Positions 1 through 7,625 are shown, counted from the stretch's first letter. The stretch is 12,692 nucleotides of DNA from RGIG4608 sp045125655 (GCA_045125655.1 JBGVNP010000143.1:1-12692); one strand, 5' to 3'. Numbers and translations: made by a program. The notes: generated from the sequence alone by a model not told the origin.

Positions 1-29
1 CACAAACTTTAAAATTATGCGCAAAGTAA

Positions 30-165
30 GTAAATTTTAGAAAATTACTCCGCAGGAGTGATTTTCGTAGTTTTGAAAGTACAATGCCGACCGTCGTACT
101 TGTACGTAAGGGCGGTATTGGAGTTTCTAAACCGATAATTCGTTTGCGAATTATCGAAAATTTAC
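30..165 (+). ncRNA. Candidate structured RNA core, copy R1
   Basis: Outer stem P1 pairs GTAAATTTT (30-38) with AAAATTTAC (157-165). It encloses P2 (41-51 with 55-65, loop GCA), P3 (70-132) and P4 (133-142 with 147-156, loop TTTG). P3 pairs GTTTTGAAA (70-78) with TTTCTAAAC (124-132), then 83-92 with 110-119, and CGTA (95-98) with TACG (103-106). P3, P4 and the closing strand of P1 abut without unpaired bases, as in a four-way junction. T46.G60 and G86.T116 are G.U pairs only if the + strand is the RNA. That it is transcribed is inference; no conserved promoter is visible in front of it. Confidence 0.4.
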
Positions 166-205
166 GTAAACTCTGTTCAAACCAACCGATTAAGTTTTTC
201 GGGGT

Positions 206-240
206 GTGGGGCGGTTTTTCAAAAAAGCCCCACATCTTTT
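206..240 (+). terminator. Terminator-like hairpin at right end of R1
   Basis: GTGGGGC (206-212) pairs with GCCCCAC (227-233). An inner TTTT/AAAA stem and a GG bulge lie between them, and ATCTTTTT follows on the + strand. Copy R3 has the same hairpin and tail at its right end. It would end a + strand transcript of the element before it reached the next gene. Confidence 0.5.
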
Positions 241-367
241 TCCAACTAACTTCTCACCGATAAATCCCAATTTATTAAGCGCGCGGAAAGTCTGTTTAAA
301 ATGCATCCTTGCTTTTCCTTAATCATAGAAAACATTATACAACTTTTCAATCTCAAAAGCTCATTTG

Positions 368-397
368 TTCACAGAATGTTAATAAAATTAAGATAAA
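368..397 (+). promoter_or_regulatory. Possible promoter of the membrane-anchored protein gene
   Basis: TTCACA at 368-373 and GATAAA at 392-397, spaced 18 bases, lie in an AT-rich stretch 55 bases before the GTG start. The -10 match is mediocre and TATAGT at 402-407 is an alternative, so the exact boxes are uncertain. Confidence 0.35.
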
Positions 398-452
398 ATT
401 ATATAGTATAAAAAAGAGGTTAAAAAATGCAACGGAAAGGGGGAAAATCACA

Positions 453-1427
453 GTGTCAAAGGCATACAAGCCACCCAAAAAGAATGGCAATATATACAAG
501 GTCGGCAAGCTCTCAAAGGGCGCGCGCTTTTCATCGCGCAGAATTGACCGAAAATGGATAATAGTGATCGCGTGCGTGGCGTTTTCCTTCCTTTTTGCAA
601 TAATTTTGGGCAATATTTTAGGCGACAAGGCGCAGGGCTCGCTCGGTGGTGCGCCGAGCATTGGTGGCGATCAGTCAATAACGCTCCCGAGTGTCAACAA
701 GGTGCCGCCCAAGATCTCTCTCAATGCATATTTTGCCGATATTTCAAGCGTTAGTCCCGACACGAGCATTTCCCTGTCCGTGCATACAGAAGAACCGAGA
801 GCCGCGGGCAACGCGCTCTATTTTGAACTTCAAAACAGCAGTGGAAAGCTCCTCTACACATCGGAAAACGCAAAGGAGCTTGGCTTTGAGTGCAGTGAAA
901 ATCTCAAGCTCTCGCGCCTTAATAACCACTTTGAATATTATGCTGACCACACTGTTGGACTCTTCCGATCCGATTTTTCGGCAAGCTATAGCGCAAGCAA
1001 GCGAATGAGAATACAGACCAACGAAATTCTTCTCCTCAGTGAGTGGGCGGACGGCGCTTTCGATCAAATCACCGTCGAATTTGAGAGTGCGATAGATCGA
1101 AATAACGTAATCTATTATCAAAATTATCTAGTGAACCTCAAGCTCGCGTGCGAGGGCGCGTCGGTGGGTATAAAGCTCCCGTTTTCGCTCATAAGCAACG
1201 CGGATAACACGGGTATCGTGGCATCTCTTATGTCCGCGGCGGATTTCTATATCACCGAGCTTGGCAGTGCGAGCGCCGATGAAATTAAATCCATACTCGA
1301 TCCCCTTTCCTATTATTCCGAAAGATATAACGGCACATATATAATCGCCAAAGGCGATGCTTCAACCCTCGCCGACCGTATTACCGCGCTTGAAAGTAAG
1401 GGAGTTAAGCATTATATAGTTAAGTGA
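453..1427 (+). CDS. Membrane-anchored extracytoplasmic protein of unknown function
   Basis: The start is taken as GTG at 453 because AAAGGGGG (436-443) lies nine bases upstream. The reading frame stays open back to a TTG at 309, but that stretch covers the promoter region and has no ribosome binding site. The 324-residue product has a basic cytoplasmic N terminus (residues 1-34, rich in K and R), one membrane segment (about 35-55), a glycine/serine-rich linker (60-80) and a C-terminal domain of about 240 residues outside the membrane. No cleavage site is evident, so it is probably a signal anchor. The outer domain alternates short hydrophobic strands with helices (for example ISLNAYFADI near 88, YFELQNSSGKLLY, VGIKLPFSLI). 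This faintly recalls TIM-barrel glycoside-hydrolase-like domains, but I see no catalytic motif and do not assign an activity. It is flanked on both sides by copies of the interspersed element. Confidence 0.8.
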   Translation: MSKAYKPPKKNGNIYKVGKLSKGARFSSRRIDRKWIIVIACVAFSFLFAIILGNILGDKAQGSLGGAPSIGGDQSITLPSVNKVPPKISLNAYFADISSVSPDTSISLSVHTEEPRAAGNALYFELQNSSGKLLYTSENAKELGFECSENLKLSRLNNHFEYYADHTVGLFRSDFSASYSASKRMRIQTNEILLLSEWADGAFDQITVEFESAIDRNNVIYYQNYLVNLKLACEGASVGIKLPFSLISNADNTGIVASLMSAADFYITELGSASADEIKSILDPLSYYSERYNGTYIIAKGDASTLADRITALESKGVKHYIVK

Positions 1428-1440
1428 TTTTTTGCACATC

Positions 1441-2009
1441 AAATTTTGATTTGTTGAGCTGTTTAAAAAGTTAGTTTATGTTTGGATAGACGTTCTTTTT
1501 CGAGAAAAAGAACCAAAAAGCTTTTTAATCAGCTCCGCGCAATAGACATATAGTTTGTGCTGATTTGGCAAGGCTCCGCGCAAATTGTGTTGTAATGACT
1601 TTGCATTACAACACATAACGTTTTTCTCAGCATTTTAACAGGCGCCTCGAAAAACTGTAATTTGCTACTTCAACTAACTATTTCTTTGTTAGCACAAACT
1701 TTATTATAAGGCACATAGTAAGTAAATTTTAGAAAATTACTCCGTAGGGGTAATTTTCGTAGTTTTGAAAGTACAATGCCGACCGTCGTACTTGTACGTA
1801 AGGGCGGTATTGGAGTTTCAAAACCGATAATTCATTTTTGAATTATCGAAAATTTACATAAAATCCGCTCAAACCAAAAACGCACAAACCGCACGGCGTC
1901 TGGGCGAAGCCGCTTTAAAAAGGTTTTTGCCTACTTTTTTCTCAAAAAAGTAGGAGCCCAAGGGGCTCGAGCGGTTCGTAGTTAACTAACTGCGCTATAA
2001 ATCCAATTT
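1441..2009 (+). repeat. Interspersed element copy R2 (complete, 569 bases)
   Basis: A complete copy fills most of the gap between two genes, starting 13 bases after the upstream stop codon. In order: left terminal repeat (AAATTTTGATTTG...GTTAGTTTA), hairpin H1 (1492-1500 with 1505-1513), a 7-bp stem AATCAGC (1527-1533) with GCTGATT (1559-1565), variable hairpin V (1586-1597 with 1604-1615, 12 perfect pairs), stem GTTTTTC (1620-1626) with GAAAAAC (1649-1655), the folded core (1722-1857), a right arm unlike R1/R3, and the right terminal repeat (about 1981-2009). The right arm carries an inverted relative of H1 at 1901-1954. There is no conserved ORF. The next gene starts 50 bases beyond the element, so its promoter may lie inside the right end (TATAAA at 1996-2001 is a weak candidate). 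Confidence 0.85.
1722..1857 (+). ncRNA. Candidate structured RNA core, copy R2
   Basis: The layout and length match copy R1: P1 1722-1730 with 1849-1857, P2 1733-1743 with 1747-1757, P3 1762-1824, P4 1825-1834 with 1839-1848. It differs from R1 at seven positions. Two are in loops. In P4 a G-C pair becomes A-T on both sides. In P2 one T.G becomes T-A while another T-A becomes T.G (T1741.G1749). In P3 a T.T mismatch becomes T-A, giving nine perfect outer pairs. This pattern supports selection on structure. The change in P4 also puts a TGA into the opposite-strand frame that is open in R1 and R3, so coding does not explain the conservation. Confidence 0.42.
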
Positions 2010-2059
2010 ACAGGAGAAATCTTTTTATAAACCAACTTCTCTACAGGAGGTAAACATAA

Positions 2060-3184
2060 ATGAAGATAATGCACATGGCTGATTATCATCTTGACAGTGC
2101 GTTTTCGGGCTTTAGCAAGGAGAATGCGGAGGCGAGGCGCGCGATCCTGCGCGAGTGTTTTACGGACTCCATACGAATAGCAAAAGAGAGAGGCGTCAAG
2201 CTCATTTTGATTGCGGGCGACCTTTTTGACACTCCGTTTTGCACGGCGGCAACGCGAAAAGCGGTCTTTGACGCGATGGCGGACGCGGGCTGTCCCATTG
2301 TCGTTTCCCCCGGAAACCACGATTATTATAATAAAAACGGAACTTATGCGGACAAATCGCTCCCTGAGAACGTGTTTGTATTTTCCTCGGACGAGCTTGG
2401 CAGATTTGACTTTGACGAGCTTGGATTAAGCATTATCGGATACGCCTTCACCTCGGACAGATACGAGGAAAATCCTCTCGGTGCAGACGTGCCGCTTTCA
2501 AGTGAGAACGTGAATATCCTCTGCGCTCACGCGGAGCTTGGCGCGCCCCTTTCGAAATATGCGCCGATAAGCCCCAACGCGATAGCCAGATGCGGCTTTG
2601 CCTACGCGGCGCTCGGTCACGTTCACAACGCGCCCGACCTTGTAAAAGCGGGAAACACGCTCATCGGATATAGCGGATTTCCGCAGGGCAGGAGCTTTGA
2701 CGAGCTTGGCGCGGGCGGTGCATACATAGTTGATATTGATCTTGAAACCAAGACTGCAACCGCAGAGCGCGTGATCCTTTCGAAAATGAGATACAAGATA
2801 GAAAAGGTGGATATAACCGCGTGTGCGAGTGACGAGGACGTCATCAGAGCGATGACGAGTGCCATTGAGCGCGGCGGCTACGGAGAAAGCACAGCTCTTC
2901 GCGTTCGTCTTGTGGGCGCGATCCCCTCGGAATACCGTCCCGACGTTAGCAGAATTGAGAGTGATAGCGCATTTTTGTCCCTTGCACTCCTTCAGGTGCG
3001 CGACGAAAGTGTTGCAAACCTCGATCTTGACTATCTCGAACGCGATATGACCGTAAAGGGCGAGGTTTATAGGCGGCTTTTACCGTCCCTCAACTCCGCT
3101 GATGAGAACGAGCGCAGACGCGCGTCTGCGGCACTCAGATTTGCCCTTGCCGCACTCGACAAGCGCGAGCTCTCCATTGACTGA
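2060..3184 (+). CDS. DNA repair exonuclease, SbcD/Mre11-like (YhaO type)
   Basis: A metallophosphoesterase-family nuclease subunit that is expected to process DNA ends together with the SMC-like ATPase encoded just downstream. All family metal-binding motifs are visible in the 374 residues: D8-x-H10 near the start, GD at 53-54 in AGDLFD, GNHD at 85-88, H157 in CAHAE, and GHVH at 186-189. The C-terminal half is the less conserved capping/partner-binding region. ATG at 2060 follows AGGAGG (2045-2050) at nine bases. The stop codon is 11 bases before the ATPase start, so the two genes form an operon, as sbcD/sbcC and yhaO/yhaN do. The length fits the family. I prefer the YhaO assignment over SbcD because the partner is YhaN-like (membrane segments, no zinc hook). 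Nuclease polarity cannot be read from sequence. Confidence 0.9.
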   Translation: MKIMHMADYHLDSAFSGFSKENAEARRAILRECFTDSIRIAKERGVKLILIAGDLFDTPFCTAATRKAVFDAMADAGCPIVVSPGNHDYYNKNGTYADKSLPENVFVFSSDELGRFDFDELGLSIIGYAFTSDRYEENPLGADVPLSSENVNILCAHAELGAPLSKYAPISPNAIARCGFAYAALGHVHNAPDLVKAGNTLIGYSGFPQGRSFDELGAGGAYIVDIDLETKTATAERVILSKMRYKIEKVDITACASDEDVIRAMTSAIERGGYGESTALRVRLVGAIPSEYRPDVSRIESDSAFLSLALLQVRDESVANLDLDYLERDMTVKGEVYRRLLPSLNSADENERRRASAALRFALAALDKRELSID

Positions 3185-3195
3185 GAGGTGAAGCC

Positions 3196-5502
3196 ATGAG
3201 AATAATCGAAGCAAATATTATAAATTTCGGCAAATTCAAGGATAGAGTCTTTACCTTTGAAAACGGCTTTAATATCGTCAAGGGCGATAACGAGTCGGGC
3301 AAATCCACTCTCCTTGCATTTATAAAATTCGCGCTCTACGGCGTTGGAAGAAAGAATCCAAGCGTTGCCGTTGGCGAGCGCGAGCGCGCGCTTTCGTGGA
3401 ACGTTGGTATCGCGGCGGGCTCACTTACCGTCGCGGACGTTGACGGACGTCTTTATCGCATTGAGCGAAGCGGACGCGAGGGAACGCGAGGCGCTTACGT
3501 TGACAAGGTGAGAATAATCGACCTTGAAAACGGTGAAGAGGTGTTTATTGGCGAGATTCCCGGTGAGCATTTTCTCGGAATCGACGCGCAGGCATACGAC
3601 AGTATGTGCAATATAAAGCAGCTTGAAGCGGTGGCAGTGGGAGCCGGCGCGGTCAAGGGTGCTATTGACAATCTTCTCTCATCGGGTGACGAGAGTACAA
3701 GTATTCAAGCGGCAATAAAAATGCTTGACACCGAGCGCCGCCGTCTTTTACACACCAACGGACGAGGCGGCTTGGTCTATGAAACGGAGCTTGAGCTTTC
3801 CCGTCTTAAGAGCGACCATCGCAGTGCCCTCATATTTGAAAACGAGTGCATAAAGAATCGCGACGAGCTTGAAAGAGTTGAGCTTTCACTCGCAAAAGCG
3901 AAGAGCGAATTTGAGGTCGCGCAAAGAATGTGCGACGTTCATGATGACGTTTTGAGATTGCAGCGCTTTGAGGAGCTTGCCTCACTCAAGAGTGAGGTGG
4001 CAAATCTTGAAGAGGAATCCGCAGAGCTTGACAAAAACGCCAACTGCAACATAAGCCGTGCCTCGCACGACGTGGCGGCGCGCCTTAAAAACGCGGCGAA
4101 TCTGCTCTCTGAGAGTACGGCATCACTTGAATCGGCAAAAATGCAGCTTGAAAGCACAAAAAGAGCGCTTGAAGGTGCATCTCCAAGCTCCGAGCGCGGC
4201 TTTGAGGAGATCATATCCGAGTTTGGCACACCCACGGGAGCTATAGCTCACCTCGGTGCGAAGAAGAAAAAGAAAAACGACGCATCCTTAAAGCTCGTCC
4301 TCTTTGGCATCGCGTTTGCACTTCTCATAGCATTTGCAGTGGTGCTTTTGATTGGCAATAATATGTACGGCGCGGCAACGGTTGCCTTTATCGGAATCAT
4401 CGCGGGCGCGCTTGCGCTTTCATCCTACAAAAAATATTCGTCCGCCAAGGCAGAGATCGGCGCGTTTATGTCAAAAATGGGCGACGGCTTTTGTCCCAAG
4501 GACGAGCAGATCATATTAAATGCCCTGCAAACGTGGGTCGGCAAAAAAGAAGAGCGCGAAAGACTCGAAAACGCACTTAATAAGGACGAGGCGATGCTCT
4601 CCATCGCGACAAGAGTTTACCAGAACGAATTTAACAACGCGCGCACGCTTTGGAGCGAGTTTGGCAATTCGTCAGAGATAGAGGATCATAGTGACGCTCT
4701 TTTAGCCCTCGCGCAGACGATGAGCGAATATCTTTCAAAAAGATCGGCGCTTGACTCGCTACTTAGAGAAAAGCGCGCACTGATAAAATCCCTCTCCACC
4801 GAGCTTGAACGCTTCAGTGAGGCGGATATACGCGCAAGGATAACTCCCGAAATCAAGGAAAAGATAAAGGGTACGTCCTTCGAAAAGCTCAAGGCGGAGC
4901 GCGACGCGGCGCTCTATAAGAGCAACCAGTTCAATCAGTACAAGGCGGGAATTGAGAGAAATATCGCCGCGAGCGAAAGAACAAGAAGCTCGGCGGACAT
5001 CTTCCCCGAAATCGGTGAATGCGAGCAAAAGCTCGACACCCTAAAACTCCGACTCGATGCGGTAAAGCTCGCTATGGAGACCATAGACGTTGCCTCACGC
5101 GAGATGAAATCGGACGTTACACCCAAGATCAAGGCGCGCGCGCAGGAAAATCTTGCGCTTATGACCGCGGGCAAATACAATGAACTGTTTATTGATGAGA
5201 ATATGGGACTTTCGGTATTCACCGAGGGCGCAACACGCCCCATCGACTCCCTTAGCCGAGGAAGTCTTGACGTGGCATATTTTGCGGTGCGCCTCACGCT
5301 TTTGCAGGTGCTTCTTGCCGACAAGGAGCCGCCTCTCTATATGGATGAGGTACTCTCCCAGCTTGACGACGGCAGAGCCGAAAACGTGCTCCGCGCGATA
5401 GCGAAGCACAGTGAGAGCGCGCAGAGCGTACTCTTCACCTGCCAAAACCGCGACATCGAGCTTGCAAGTCGCATAACGAACGTAAATCTTATTGAAATAT
5501 AA
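3196..5502 (+). CDS. SMC/Rad50-like ATPase with central membrane hairpin (YhaN/SbcC type)
   Basis: The 768-residue product is the expected ATPase partner of the upstream nuclease. Walker A is GDNESGKST at residues 30-38 after a typical FGKF opening. The ABC signature is LSRGS at 686-690, Walker B is LYMDE at 714-718, and the D-loop is SQLDD at 721-725. Between the two ATPase halves lie long charged coiled-coil stretches (about 180-340 and 410-650). The centre holds KKKKK (356-360) and two hydrophobic segments (about 365-387 and 393-409), where Rad50/SbcC proteins carry a CxxC zinc hook; no CxxC is seen there. The apex of the coiled coil is therefore probably membrane-embedded. Where the family usually has a switch histidine after the last strand, I read LFTCQ (Q750). 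Its start (ATG) follows GAGGTG, which overlaps the upstream stop region. A strong terminator follows at 5515-5545. Confidence 0.88.
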   Translation: MRIIEANIINFGKFKDRVFTFENGFNIVKGDNESGKSTLLAFIKFALYGVGRKNPSVAVGERERALSWNVGIAAGSLTVADVDGRLYRIERSGREGTRGAYVDKVRIIDLENGEEVFIGEIPGEHFLGIDAQAYDSMCNIKQLEAVAVGAGAVKGAIDNLLSSGDESTSIQAAIKMLDTERRRLLHTNGRGGLVYETELELSRLKSDHRSALIFENECIKNRDELERVELSLAKAKSEFEVAQRMCDVHDDVLRLQRFEELASLKSEVANLEEESAELDKNANCNISRASHDVAARLKNAANLLSESTASLESAKMQLESTKRALEGASPSSERGFEEIISEFGTPTGAIAHLGAKKKKKNDASLKLVLFGIAFALLIAFAVVLLIGNNMYGAATVAFIGIIAGALALSSYKKYSSAKAEIGAFMSKMGDGFCPKDEQIILNALQTWVGKKEERERLENALNKDEAMLSIATRVYQNEFNNARTLWSEFGNSSEIEDHSDALLALAQTMSEYLSKRSALDSLLREKRALIKSLSTELERFSEADIRARITPEIKEKIKGTSFEKLKAERDAALYKSNQFNQYKAGIERNIAASERTRSSADIFPEIGECEQKLDTLKLRLDAVKLAMETIDVASREMKSDVTPKIKARAQENLALMTAGKYNELFIDENMGLSVFTEGATRPIDSLSRGSLDVAYFAVRLTLLQVLLADKEPPLYMDEVLSQLDDGRAENVLRAIAKHSESAQSVLFTCQNRDIELASRITNVNLIEI

Positions 5503-5514
5503 TATTTTCAAAAC

Positions 5515-5545
5515 AAAAGGGAAACGCTTTGCGTTTCCCTTTTTT
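5515..5545. terminator. Bidirectional terminator between convergent genes
   Basis: AAAAGGGAAACGC (5515-5527), loop TTT, GCGTTTCCCTTTT (5531 onward), then further T residues on the + strand. On the - strand the tail reads TTTTGTTTTG. It can end the nuclease/ATPase operon from the left and the MORN gene from the right. Confidence 0.9.
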
Positions 5546-5568
5546 ATTGCATCCTTTTTGGACAATAA

Positions 5569-7557
5569 TTATTTTTTTATTTTGTCATAGTACCATTCGC
5601 ACTCAAAGCTCTCGCCGTTTGCCAAATATCTTGTAGCTTTGCCGTGAAGCATACCGTTGACGTATGAGCCGACATCCTTGGCACCGTCAAACCAATAAAA
5701 AGTACCTGTGCCGTGGAATTTATCGTTAAGAAAATCGCCCTCGTATCTGTTGCCGTTGGCATAGTAGTAGATACCCCTACCGTGCTTTTTGCCGTCCTTT
5801 ATTTCACCAACGTATTTATCTCCGTTTGGAAGATTCAAGGTTACGGTGTTGGGCACTTCAATCTTTTTTGGTGCAGCACCTACAGAGCTACCCGCTTGAG
5901 CTTTTTGGTTATTATCCCACTTGCCGCTATAAGCTATGCTACCGTCGGGATTATACAAAGTGCCCGTGCCGTGAAATTTATTTCCGACAAAATCCCCCTC
6001 ATATTTTGCGCCGTTGGGCCAGTAATATATGCCCTTGCCCTCTCTTTTGTCGTCGATATATTCTCCGTTGTATTTCGCGCCGCTTGCAAAATGATAAATG
6101 CCTCTGCCGTGCTTTTTGCCGTCCTTAATTCCGCCAACGTATTTATCTCCGTTGGGCATAGTCAGAATCTTGTTTTCAGAGGATGTAAGGGGCTTGGCTT
6201 CTTTGTTAGTGGATTGTATTTTATCTCCCTTGTCAGCACCGTCGGGTACCCACTCGTCATTCACATATTCACCTGTTTCAATGCTTCCGTCGGCCCTATA
6301 AAAGACACCCCTATCGATTCGTTTGTTATCGCACCATTTGCCTTCGTAGCGATCGCCGTTAGCATAATAGACAACGCCTTTTCCGTTTGCTTTGTCATCG
6401 CGCCATTCGCCTTCGTATCTGTCGCCGTTATTCCAATAATATGTGCCCTTGCCGTGGAATTTGTCATCGTGCCATTCACCCTCATAGCGATTGCCGTTGG
6501 TATAATATTTTATACCCTTGCCATTAAACTTGTCGTCAACAAAATCACCAATGTATTTAGTGCCATCAGCCCAATAATATGTGCCCTTGCCATGGAATTT
6601 ATCATCGCGAAATTCACCTTCGTAGCGATTGCCGTTGGAATAATACTTTATACCCTTACCATTGAACTTGTTGTCAACAAAATCACCAATGTATTTAGTG
6701 CCATCAGCCCAATAATATGTGCCCTTGCCGTTTGCTTGACCATCGCGCCATTCACCTTCGTATCTGCTACCGTCGGTGAAATATTTTATACCATTACCAT
6801 TGAACTTGTCGTCAACAAAATCGCCAATGTATTTATTACCACTAGACCAATAATATGTGCCCTTGCCTTGAAATTTGTCATCGCGCCATTCGCCTTCGTA
6901 TCTGTCGCCGTTAGTGAAATATTTTATGCCCTTACCATTGAACTTGTCGTCAACAAAATCACCAATGTATTTATTGCCATCAACCCAATAATAGGCGCCC
7001 TTGCCGGTTCGTTTGCCATCACGCCATTCACCTTCGTAGCGATCGCCGTTGTTAAAATAGATAATACCTTCACCGTGAAAATTACCGTCAGCAAAATCGC
7101 CTTTGTATCCTATGTTACCGTCTTCCTTATAGTGAATGCCTTTTCCGTGAAATTTGTCATCGCGAAATTCACCTTCGTATCTGCTGCCGTCGGTGAAATA
7201 TTTTATACCCTTGCCATTAAGATTAGCATCAACAAAATCGCCAATGTATTTAGTGCCATCAGCCCAATAATATGTGCCCTTGCCTGTTCGTTTGTCATTT
7301 AGAAAATCACCCTCATATCTGTCACCGTTAATCCAATAGTATGTACCTTTACCGGTTCGATACCCGTAGTACCATTCCCCCGTATATTTATCTCCATTAG
7401 CCCAACGGTATGTGCCCTTGCCATGTTTCACATCCTTGCGCCAGTCACCGGTATATCTATCACCGTTATTCCAATAACAGGTGCCATGGCCGTGCCTTTC
7501 ACCGCTCCAGTTTGTATCGCCTTCGTAATAGCCGTTATTGTAATTTATTCTTCCCAT
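5569..7557 (-). CDS. Large MORN-repeat protein
   Basis: The 662-residue product consists almost entirely of MORN repeats of 23-24 residues (pattern YEGEW...G.G.YYW.NGDR). I count 24: eighteen in a row (residues 1-427), a hydrophilic linker (about 428-472, rich in K, S and T), three more (473-542), a second linker (543-581) and three last ones (582-650), ending in a basic tail. There is no signal peptide, membrane segment or enzymatic domain, so it is probably a cytoplasmic scaffold or membrane-surface protein. MORN repeats form an elongated beta-hairpin rod and some bind acidic lipids or proteins; which applies here is unknown. Start ATG at 7557 follows AAGGGAG (7564-7570). It lies 68 bases after an acyltransferase gene on the same strand and probably receives transcription from it. 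Part of the coding sequence is a 138-base tandem repeat (see 6487-7038). Confidence 0.9.
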   Translation of the reverse strand: MGRINYNNGYYEGDTNWSGERHGHGTCYWNNGDRYTGDWRKDVKHGKGTYRWANGDKYTGEWYYGYRTGKGTYYWINGDRYEGDFLNDKRTGKGTYYWADGTKYIGDFVDANLNGKGIKYFTDGSRYEGEFRDDKFHGKGIHYKEDGNIGYKGDFADGNFHGEGIIYFNNGDRYEGEWRDGKRTGKGAYYWVDGNKYIGDFVDDKFNGKGIKYFTNGDRYEGEWRDDKFQGKGTYYWSSGNKYIGDFVDDKFNGNGIKYFTDGSRYEGEWRDGQANGKGTYYWADGTKYIGDFVDNKFNGKGIKYYSNGNRYEGEFRDDKFHGKGTYYWADGTKYIGDFVDDKFNGKGIKYYTNGNRYEGEWHDDKFHGKGTYYWNNGDRYEGEWRDDKANGKGVVYYANGDRYEGKWCDNKRIDRGVFYRADGSIETGEYVNDEWVPDGADKGDKIQSTNKEAKPLTSSENKILTMPNGDKYVGGIKDGKKHGRGIYHFASGAKYNGEYIDDKREGKGIYYWPNGAKYEGDFVGNKFHGTGTLYNPDGSIAYSGKWDNNQKAQAGSSVGAAPKKIEVPNTVTLNLPNGDKYVGEIKDGKKHGRGIYYYANGNRYEGDFLNDKFHGTGTFYWFDGAKDVGSYVNGMLHGKATRYLANGESFECEWYYDKIKK
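6487..7038 (-). repeat. 138-base tandem repeat inside the MORN gene (four units)
   Basis: Residues 174-357 of the MORN protein are four copies of a two-repeat, 46-residue unit in which a YEGEW/F half alternates with a YIGDFVDDKFNGKGIKY half. The similarity is also high at DNA level, including long identical runs, indicating recent duplication or conversion. A diverged relative of the unit lies at 7180-7317, and half a unit at 6418-6486. Copy number here could vary between strains, and assemblers could collapse it. Confidence 0.85.
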
Positions 7558-7579
7558 AATTTTCTCCCTTATTTTAAAT

Positions 7580-7614
7580 TAGGCAAGAGAGTTATTTCAA
7601 CGCCCTCTTGCCTA
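7580..7614 (-). terminator. Weak hairpin between acyltransferase and MORN genes
   Basis: TAGGCAAGAG (7580-7589) pairs perfectly with CTCTTGCCTA (7605-7614) around a 15-base loop. On the - strand the following sequence is ATTTAAAAT, a poor T tract. It may be a leaky terminator or a processing/stabilising hairpin that sets the ratio of the two genes. No separate promoter for the MORN gene is visible. Confidence 0.5.
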
Positions 7615-7625
7615 AAGGATTTTAA

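Larger units (their letters stand above)
1..273 (+). repeat. Interspersed element copy R1 (right part only)
   Basis: This is the right-hand part of a repeat that recurs at 1441-2009 and 9058-9787; the left part lies before the window. It holds the 136-base folded core (30-165), a terminator-like hairpin at 206-233 followed by a T-rich tail, and the right terminal repeat at about 244-273 (AACTAAC...ATAAATCCCAATTT), which is an imperfect inverted match to the left end of the other copies. It differs from copy R3 at only two positions in the core. No conserved ORF is present. The element ends about 95 bases before the likely promoter of the downstream gene, so it appears to be an independent unit rather than that gene's leader. 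Confidence 0.85.

Noticed and set aside
309..452. TTG-initiated N-terminal extension of the first gene
   Set aside because: It lacks a ribosome binding site, spans the AT-rich promoter region, and GTG at 453 has AAAGGGGG nine bases upstream.
5713..7302. Long + strand open frame of 529 codons opposite the MORN gene
   Set aside because: It is antisense to a clear MORN-repeat protein, and its periodic hydrophobic translation follows from the repeated codons on the other strand. It has no ribosome binding site of note.
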